Assembly (NCBI GenBank): GCA_004296865.1
Contig: SCVQ01000433.1
Location: forward strand, 1-11,544
Reading direction: 5' to 3'
Length of the DNA: 11,544 nucleotides
From: Nitrospirota bacterium
Lineage (GTDB): Bacteria > Nitrospirota > Nitrospiria > Nitrospirales > Nitrospiraceae
Shown: positions 7,350 through 11,544 of the stretch, in pieces
Layout of the letters: every line of letters begins with the position of its first letter
Position numbering within the stretch: the first letter of the stretch is position 1
Translations under genes and position numbers: made by a program
The notes under the pieces: model-generated
Told to the model about the DNA's origin: nothing
The model's input: only the letters and a program-made list of their open reading frames with translations
Databases searched by the model: none

Positions 7350-7976
7350 TTATTGGACGACCACATGGGCCCGGCGGTTTTTCTTCCAGCACGCAACGCT
7401 GTGCTCGGTACAGACCGGCCGTTCCTTCCCGTAGCTGGCGGTCTCGATCCGTGACGAGAGCACGCCCTTGCCCTCCAGATATTGCTTGACGGCCTTGGCC
7501 CGTTTCTCGCCCAGCGTCAGGTTGTACGCGACCGTTCCGCGTTCGTCGCAATGTCCCTCGACCAACAGTTGCTTGCCTGGATCGGCCCTCAGGAGTTCCG
7601 TAAGAACATCTAGCGCCGCTTTGTCATGCTCCTTCAGCGCGGCCTTGTCGTAGCCGAAATAGACGTCCACCGGCTCGGGAACGGATACCGCTGCAGGCAC
7701 AGGCGGCTCGGGTGGTGGAGGCTCTGGAAGGGCGACAGGGGGCGCTATGGCTTCAATCACTCGCGTTTCCTCAACCGGAGGCGGCGGTTCAACCGGCTTC
7801 TCTTCCGCCTTGGGCGGCTCAGGAACCGGGGCCTGGACCACGGGCGGGGGGAGGATCTGTTCCTGTGTCGTGGTCGATTCACTCAGCTCGCTGCAGGCGA
7901 CCAGCAGCATCAGAAGACTCGCCGGCGCCAGCAGACCCGCGGCACGATGGGTAAGATATCTGCTCGACACTGCCAT
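7350..7976 (-). CDS. pal: Peptidoglycan-associated lipoprotein
   Basis: A 208-residue outer-membrane lipoprotein that binds peptidoglycan non-covalently and, with the Tol proteins, keeps the outer membrane attached and constricting at division. The signal peptide ends in the lipobox LVAC with Cys28 lipidated, and Ser at +2 fits outer-membrane sorting. A long Pro/Glu-rich linker (42-101) leads to an OmpA-like domain: DVYFGYDKAAL (104-114), VEGHCDERGT (139-148) and EKRAKAVKQYL (157-167), with Asp144 and Arg159 at the positions that contact diaminopimelate, and KNRRAHVVV at the end. Three domain cysteines (143, 189, 196) are in the periplasm. The ATG at 7976 has GGAGGGAG just upstream. An in-frame start at 8033 would add 19 residues before the signal and is unlikely. 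The tol genes are not in the window. A secreted orphan lies 100 bases upstream on the same strand. Confidence 0.93.
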   Translation of the reverse strand: MAVSSRYLTHRAAGLLAPASLLMLLVACSELSESTTTQEQILPPPVVQAPVPEPPKAEEKPVEPPPPVEETRVIEAIAPPVALPEPPPPEPPVPAAVSVPEPVDVYFGYDKAALKEHDKAALDVLTELLRADPGKQLLVEGHCDERGTVAYNLTLGEKRAKAVKQYLEGKGVLSSRIETASYGKERPVCTEHSVACWKKNRRAHVVVQ

Positions 7977-7995
7977 GTTCTCTCCCTCCGCGAAA

Positions 7996-8010
7996 GTCTC
8001 TTTGCGAGAC
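7996..8010 (-). other. Leader hairpin upstream of pal
   Basis: GTCTC (7996-8000) and GAGAC (8006-8010) form a perfect 5-bp stem with a 5-base loop, about 20 bases before the pal ATG and just upstream of its GGAGGGAG ribosome site. It would form in the pal mRNA leader. No T-run follows, so it is not a terminator. A role in mRNA stability or translation is possible but unproven. Confidence 0.3.
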
Positions 8011-8076
8011 ACCATCTTTAGCACAACCGCCAAGCGAGTTACTACTTTTGAGCGGGCAAGCGGGCCTGGCTCCGTC

Positions 8077-8853
8077 TCACTGCTCCGGCACGGGCTGGCC
8101 GGCCCAGCCGGCTTTGGACGCGAAGCCCCGCCCGTAACGGTCGTAGAGTTCGAAAAATTGGTAGGCCTTGCAGTCGGTCAGGACTTCCTTGACCTCGCCC
8201 AGGTAGCGATCGAAGGTGTAGTCAAAGGCAACGCCCTGGCCACCCACCATCGTGACAATGCGCCTGATCGGATCGATCCTGCTCTCTTGGTGAAACACAT
8301 AGCGATAATAGGGACTCTCCGGCCCGCCGATGTGGTGGAGGAACTGCGCCCAGGTGGGCGGCGTCTCCATGGAGAGACGATCCCCGATGTTGACGCCCTT
8401 GACCGGGCCGAACCGCTCGAAGAACTCCGCAAACATGTTGTCCTGCCAGTAATGCTCACCGGCAATGTGGTGGATGGCATGGTCGAAGGGAACCAGCGTG
8501 TGGGTCTCCCACCGGGAGCCGGGCGCCCAGTGAAAGATCACGCCGCTGGTCGGACCGTTCCACTCGGTTCCTCCGACTTGCTCGACTTGATGCTCGATGA
8601 TCTTGTTGGCCCAGACCCAAGAAATGAAATCGAGAAACCGGGGGTCATCCGATTGTACCGTGAGCCGATCGGTGAGAAGCGGGGCGGTCTGGTTATAACT
8701 CGTCCGCACAGCCTTGCAGTGCTGTTCCCATTGGGCCTCAGACCAGGCGGCGCCGCTCACCGGAAAGGCCGCCGTCTGGTCGGCCAGGGCCAGCAAGCCG
8801 CACAGGGCCCAGCCGATGCGCCATCCATACCGCGCCATACCAAACTGTCTCAT
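8077..8853 (-). CDS. Secreted histidine-rich protein of unknown function
   Basis: I do not recognise this 258-residue protein. It has a signal peptide (residues 1-29, hydrophobic core about 11-24, probable cleavage after TAA) and no further membrane segment, so it is probably periplasmic or secreted. The mature part is rich in aromatic residues and histidines, ten of them between 88 and 188: His88, 108, 118, 125, 128, 129, 134, 173, 174 and 188. The densest part is HTLVPFDHAIHHIAGEH (118-134). Cys46 and Cys228 could form a disulfide. The ATG at 8853 has GAGGAG ending six bases upstream. A GTG at 8868 would place that ribosome site inside the gene. It is followed by pal 100 bases downstream on the same strand and is divergent from rmuC. 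The spacing of histidines would suit a metal site or a metal-dependent enzyme, but that is inference. Confidence 0.75.
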   Translation of the reverse strand: MRQFGMARYGWRIGWALCGLLALADQTAAFPVSGAAWSEAQWEQHCKAVRTSYNQTAPLLTDRLTVQSDDPRFLDFISWVWANKIIEHQVEQVGGTEWNGPTSGVIFHWAPGSRWETHTLVPFDHAIHHIAGEHYWQDNMFAEFFERFGPVKGVNIGDRLSMETPPTWAQFLHHIGGPESPYYRYVFHQESRIDPIRRIVTMVGGQGVAFDYTFDRYLGEVKEVLTDCKAYQFFELYDRYGRGFASKAGWAGQPVPEQ

Positions 8854-8886
8854 GAACGCTCCTCGCACCGGGTTAGAACACCCGTT

Positions 8887-8899
8887 ATTCTACCAGAAT
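8887..8899 (-). promoter_or_regulatory. Extended -10 promoter overlapped by an inverted repeat
   Basis: On the minus strand TAGAAT (8887-8892, 5 of 6 for -10) is preceded by TGG (8893-8895), an extended -10 element. No good -35 is seen. Transcription would start near 8880, about 27 bases before the ATG of the secreted orphan at 8853. The same bases form a perfect inverted repeat, ATTCT-ACC-AGAAT (8887-8899), placed where an operator would block RNA polymerase. Confidence 0.4.
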
Positions 8900-8916
8900 C
8901 GTGGCCAGGCCGTTTC

Positions 8917-8945
8917 TTGACGAACCATCCCGATTCCCGTATGGT
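8917..8945 (+). promoter_or_regulatory. Sigma-70 promoter of rmuC
   Basis: TTGACG (8917-8922, 5 of 6) and TATGGT (8940-8945, 4 of 6) are separated by 17 bases. The start would be near 8952, giving a leader of about 60 bases to the rmuC ATG at 9012. The leader contains a small hairpin, CGGCG-GTG-CGCCG, at 8957-8969. Confidence 0.55.
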
Positions 8946-9011
8946 TGGCGTCAGCACGGCGGTGCGCCGGCTTGTCTTCATGGGGCATGAGGCGGACGCA
9001 AGGGGGATGCG

Positions 9012-10397
9012 ATGGCTGATGTGATGTCCTTTGCGACGGGACTCGCCGCCGGCCTCCTGTTCGGCGCCCTGTTGGCCGGACTCTGGACGGCGGCGCGGCT
9101 GCGCGCCCAGGCCCAGACCCGCCTGATCGACGCCGCAGAGCGGACGCAACGAGCCGAAACCGAGGCCGCCGAACTCCGCAAGCACACCGACGAAGAACGA
9201 CTGCAAACCGCCCGGCTCCGCGAAGACTTGTCCGAAGCCCAGCAAGCGCGTGCGGTCGCGGAGACGCGCTGCGAGGAGACCTTCAAGAGCTTGCAGGAGC
9301 AGAAGACGCTCCTGGCACAAGCCCGGCTGGAGATGGCGGAGGCCTTCAAGGCTCTGTCCGGCGAAGCCCTCAAGACCAACAACGAAGCCTTCCTGAACCT
9401 GGCGAAAACCTCCTTCCAGGCGCTGCACGCCGAGGCGAAGGGGGAACTGGCACAGCGGCAGCAAGCGATCGACGAGCTGGTCAAGCCTCTCCACGATTCC
9501 CTGAACCGCTACGAAGAACAGCTTCATCTTCTGGAGCGATCGCGCCAGTCGGCCTACGGCGGGCTCGACCAGCACCTCAAGATCTTGGCCGAATCCCAGC
9601 AACGGCTCCAGCAAGAAACCGGCAACCTCGCCAAAGCCCTGAGCGCACCGACCGTCAGGGGGCGCTGGGGCGAGATTACGCTCAAGCGCGTGGCCGAGCT
9701 GGCCGGCATGGTGGCTCATTGCGACTTTGTCGAGCAGGAAAGTGTCGAGACCGACGAGGGACGGTTGCGGCCCGACATGGTCGTCCAGCTTCCCGGCGGA
9801 CGCCAGATCGTGGTGGATGCCAAGGCGGTCCTATCCGCCTATCTGGACGCCCACGCCACTCAGGACGAGGCTCAACGTCGAGACTTCTTGCGCCAGCACG
9901 CGTCCCAAGTGCGGTCCCGCATGGACGAGTTGAGCGCCAAGGCTTACTGGTCGCAATTTCCTCAGGCGCCGGAGTTCGTCGTGCTCTTTTTGCCCGGCGA
10001 GCATTTTCTTGGCGCCGCGCTGGAGCAAGACTCCTCGTTGATCGAAGACGGGTTCGCCAGACAGGTCGTCGTCGCCACGCCGACGACCTTGATCGCGCTG
10101 CTGCGCGCCGTGGCCTACGGCTGGCGGCAGGAGCAACTGAGCGAGCACGCGCAGCAGGCCGGGCGGCTGGGAAAGGACCTCTACGAACGGATGGCGGTGC
10201 TGGCGGAGCATTTGGACGATGTGGGGCAGGCGCTCACCAAGAGCGTGCAGGCCTACAACAAAGCCGTGGGCTCGCTCGAAACCCGCATCCTGCCCGCGGC
10301 CCGCAAGTTCAAGGAACTGGGAATCTCCTCGGACAAGGACCTTCCCCGGTTGGAGCCGGTGGACTCGGTCCCGCGGGCGGCCCCATCGGGGGAATGA
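9012..10397 (+). CDS. rmuC: DNA recombination protein RmuC
   Basis: A 461-residue RmuC-family protein. The family limits recombination at inverted repeats in E. coli and has a predicted PD-(D/E)xK nuclease-like core. The N-terminus has one membrane segment (about residues 6-26), then a long coiled coil rich in Ala, Glu, Gln and Arg (30-210). The conserved core begins with RGRWGEITLKRVAELAGM (216-233) and CDFVEQ, followed by the candidate active site: Asp255 in RPDMVV, then Asp269 and Lys271 in VVDAK. Further conserved stretches are VVLFLPGE (323-330), ATPTTLIALLRAVAYGW (355-371) and a helical C-terminal region. The ATG at 9012 has AAGGGGG just upstream, and a promoter lies at 8917-8945. A MazG-like gene follows after 68 bases on the same strand and is probably co-transcribed. 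The ends are complete and no motif is missing. Confidence 0.94.
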   Translation: MADVMSFATGLAAGLLFGALLAGLWTAARLRAQAQTRLIDAAERTQRAETEAAELRKHTDEERLQTARLREDLSEAQQARAVAETRCEETFKSLQEQKTLLAQARLEMAEAFKALSGEALKTNNEAFLNLAKTSFQALHAEAKGELAQRQQAIDELVKPLHDSLNRYEEQLHLLERSRQSAYGGLDQHLKILAESQQRLQQETGNLAKALSAPTVRGRWGEITLKRVAELAGMVAHCDFVEQESVETDEGRLRPDMVVQLPGGRQIVVDAKAVLSAYLDAHATQDEAQRRDFLRQHASQVRSRMDELSAKAYWSQFPQAPEFVVLFLPGEHFLGAALEQDSSLIEDGFARQVVVATPTTLIALLRAVAYGWRQEQLSEHAQQAGRLGKDLYERMAVLAEHLDDVGQALTKSVQAYNKAVGSLETRILPAARKFKELGISSDKDLPRLEPVDSVPRAAPSGE

Positions 10398-10401
10398 GGT
10401 A

Positions 10402-10416
10402 GGCGGCCGGACCGCC
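10402..10416 (+). other. GC hairpin between rmuC and the MazG-like gene
   Basis: GGCGG (10402-10406) and CCGCC (10412-10416) form a 5-bp stem with a CCGGA loop, four bases after the rmuC stop. It is not followed by a T-run, so it is not a standard terminator. It could attenuate or stabilise a shared transcript. Low confidence, because short GC stems are common in GC-rich DNA. Confidence 0.2.
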
Positions 10417-10465
10417 CCAATGCTCGCGCGCCGCGCATACTCAGAAAAGGAAGAAAGGACGGGCC

Positions 10466-10870
10466 ATGACCGACGAGCAGCGGATGGTGGAAGAATTCCA
10501 TCGCCGGTTCGAGATTCTGATCGGGACGACCCCCTCGGTGCCCGATGAGGCAACCACGTCGCTCCGGGTGCGGTTGATTCAGGAAGAGTTCGAAGAACTG
10601 CAAGAAGCCCTTGCCGGCCACGACACCGCCGCCATGGCGAAGGAACTGGCGGATTTGCTCTACGTGGTCTACGGCACGGCCGTCTCCTGTGGGATCGACA
10701 TGAAACCTGTCTTCCAGGAAGTCCACCGGTCCAACATGAGCAAGGTGGGCGGCCACAAGCGGGCGGACGGCAAATGGGTCAAACCGCCAAGCTACTCGCC
10801 GGCCAACATCACACCGATCCTGGCCGCGCAGCAGACCACGAGCCCCGAGGAGCGATCGAACGTCTCTTGA
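10466..10870 (+). CDS. MazG-like nucleotide pyrophosphohydrolase
   Basis: A 134-residue all-alpha protein of the MazG/HisE (PRA-PH) superfamily, which removes pyrophosphate from nucleoside triphosphates or related compounds with Mg2+. The metal-binding pattern is visible: the acidic helix QEEFEELQEAL (39-49, with Glu40/41 and Glu43/44 as ExxE) and KELADLLYVVYG (59-70, with Glu60 and Asp63 as ExxD). The later EVHRSNMSK (85-93) and DGKWVKPPSY (101-110) are typical of a bacterial and phage subgroup of this family. The substrate cannot be read from sequence: house-cleaning of damaged or excess dNTPs is likely, and HisE function is less likely because no his genes are nearby. AAAGGA at 10454-10459 serves as ribosome site for the ATG at 10466. 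It follows rmuC by 68 bases and is convergent with panC, 94 bases away. Confidence 0.82.
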   Translation: MTDEQRMVEEFHRRFEILIGTTPSVPDEATTSLRVRLIQEEFEELQEALAGHDTAAMAKELADLLYVVYGTAVSCGIDMKPVFQEVHRSNMSKVGGHKRADGKWVKPPSYSPANITPILAAQQTTSPEERSNVS

Positions 10871-10964
10871 GTGTTGCCTGAAACTATCCTTCCCCCGCCC
10901 TTGGACATTGAGCGCGGAACGGTGACGGCGGTCGCTGCGAACTCGACGGCCCCCGACGCGGGGC

Positions 10965-11544
10965 TCACCGGTCGCCCAGGCGGACCAGCAGGTTGTCGAT
11001 GAGGCGTACGCGGCCCAGGCGAACCGCACCCAGCAGCACCGCGCTCTTCGTGACACGGGAGAGCGGCTCGAGGGTGTCCGGGTCACAGACCGCCAAGTAG
11101 TCCACTTTCATCTGAGGTTCAGTCTCAACCACGCGCTGCATCGCACGGCTGATCTGCGATCCGAACCGTATCCCTCTCAAGATCGCCGTCTGCCCCGCTT
11201 GCAACGCTTCGTGCAGGACCGGCGCGGACCGGCGCTGCACCGGGGTCAAGTAACAATTGCGTGAACTGAGCGCCAGGCCATCCCGCTCCCTGACGGTCGG
11301 GCAGACAACGATCCGGCCCCCCAAATTCAGATCCTCCACCAACCTTCGCACCAGCACCGACTGCTGAAAGTCCTTCTGCCCGAAAAACGCCACGTGCGGC
11401 CTCACCAGGCCGAGGAGCTTGGTCACCACCGTGGCCACGCCGTTGAAATGGCCAGGCCGCTTCGCCCCCTCCCAGCGTCGGGCAAGCTCCCGCACCGTCA
11501 CCGTGGTTTGGAATCCTTGCGGATACACGGCCTCGCGCGACGGC
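10965..11544 (-). CDS. panC: Pantothenate synthetase, N-terminus beyond the window
   Basis: The C-terminal part of pantothenate synthetase (pantoate-beta-alanine ligase), which joins pantoate and beta-alanine with ATP in coenzyme A synthesis, in the cytoplasm. The reading frame is open to the right edge. The GTG at 11528 is internal (the V of VYPQGF), because codons upstream still match the family. Visible motifs are YPQGFQTTV, RPGHFNGVATVVTKLL, FFGQKDFQQ, DGLALSSRNCYL, VDYLAVCDPDTLEPL and the C-terminal GRVRLIDN. About 193 residues are present of a usual length near 280, so the N-terminal nucleotide-binding HxGH motif and the start lie outside. FGQKD replaces the more frequent FGEKD, a variant I also expect in relatives. 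The gene is convergent with the MazG-like gene. The gap of 94 bases has a GC stem at 10949-10964 but no T-run. Confidence 0.95.
   Translation of the reverse strand, partial: PSREAVYPQGFQTTVTVRELARRWEGAKRPGHFNGVATVVTKLLGLVRPHVAFFGQKDFQQSVLVRRLVEDLNLGGRIVVCPTVRERDGLALSSRNCYLTPVQRRSAPVLHEALQAGQTAILRGIRFGSQISRAMQRVVETEPQMKVDYLAVCDPDTLEPLSRVTKSAVLLGAVRLGRVRLIDNLLVRLGDR

Noticed and set aside
7747..9024. 425-codon plus-strand open frame through pal, the orphan and the rmuC leader
   Set aside because: It crosses two minus-strand genes with signal peptides and ribosome sites, as well as two promoters. Its translation is low-complexity and unlike any family.
10949..10964. GCCCC/GGGGC stem between the MazG-like gene and panC
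   Set aside because: Short GC stem without a T-run. Such stems are expected by chance in DNA this GC-rich.
10253..11086. 277-codon minus-strand open frame across rmuC, the MazG-like gene and panC
   Set aside because: It overlaps three well-supported genes in other frames and shows no motif.
1..11544. Mobile element, CRISPR array, defence island or transferred region
   Set aside because: No transposase, integrase, tandem spacers, tRNA attachment site or abrupt change in base composition was seen. The genes are metabolic, envelope and repair functions.

Overview
The window is a GC-rich, gene-dense chromosomal segment. It holds ten protein genes, nine complete and one cut by the right edge, and no RNA gene, insertion sequence, phage gene, CRISPR array or recognisable defence system. 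The gene content (a Gram-negative outer membrane with a Pal lipoprotein and lipobox lipoproteins, a family 5 uracil-DNA glycosylase, a MOFRL-type glycerate kinase) and the base composition would suit a Nitrospira-like member of the Nitrospirota. That is an impression from protein style, not a placement by marker gene.

Layout, left to right. (1) 63-383 (-) is a small outer-membrane lipoprotein with a BamE/SmpA-like fold, driven by an almost perfect sigma-70 promoter that also corrects its start. (2) 581-1231 (+) is a small-subfamily transaldolase, divergent from the lipoprotein. (3) 1301-1987 (-) is a family 5 uracil-DNA glycosylase, convergent with the transaldolase. (4) 2120-7311 (+) is a three-gene run: a secreted MltD-like lytic transglycosylase, a glycerate 2-kinase starting 6 bases later, and a large phosphohistidine dikinase built like rifampin phosphotransferase (ATP-grasp, middle domain, swivelling His domain, no PEP-binding barrel). 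(5) 7350-8853 (-) holds Pal and, upstream on the same strand, a secreted histidine-rich protein that I do not recognise. (6) 9012-10870 (+) is rmuC followed by a MazG-like nucleotide pyrophosphohydrolase. (7) 10965-11544 (-) is the C-terminal two thirds of panC.

Functional threads. Cell-envelope maintenance is represented four times: the BamE-like lipoprotein, the lytic transglycosylase, Pal and the unknown secreted protein. Genome and nucleotide hygiene is represented three times: the uracil glycosylase, RmuC and the MazG-like protein. Central carbon metabolism is represented by the transaldolase, glycerate kinase and PanC. The glycerate kinase makes 2-phosphoglycerate, one enolase step from phosphoenolpyruvate, which gives a tentative metabolic reason for its pairing with the PEP-synthase-like enzyme.

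Most of the window is ordinary housekeeping. The parts most likely to hide undescribed biology are the PEP-synthase-like enzyme of unknown substrate, which has a striking tryptophan cluster, and the histidine-rich secreted orphan with its palindromic promoter. No gap between genes exceeds about 200 bases. The gaps contain promoters, leader hairpins and no convincing rho-independent terminator.
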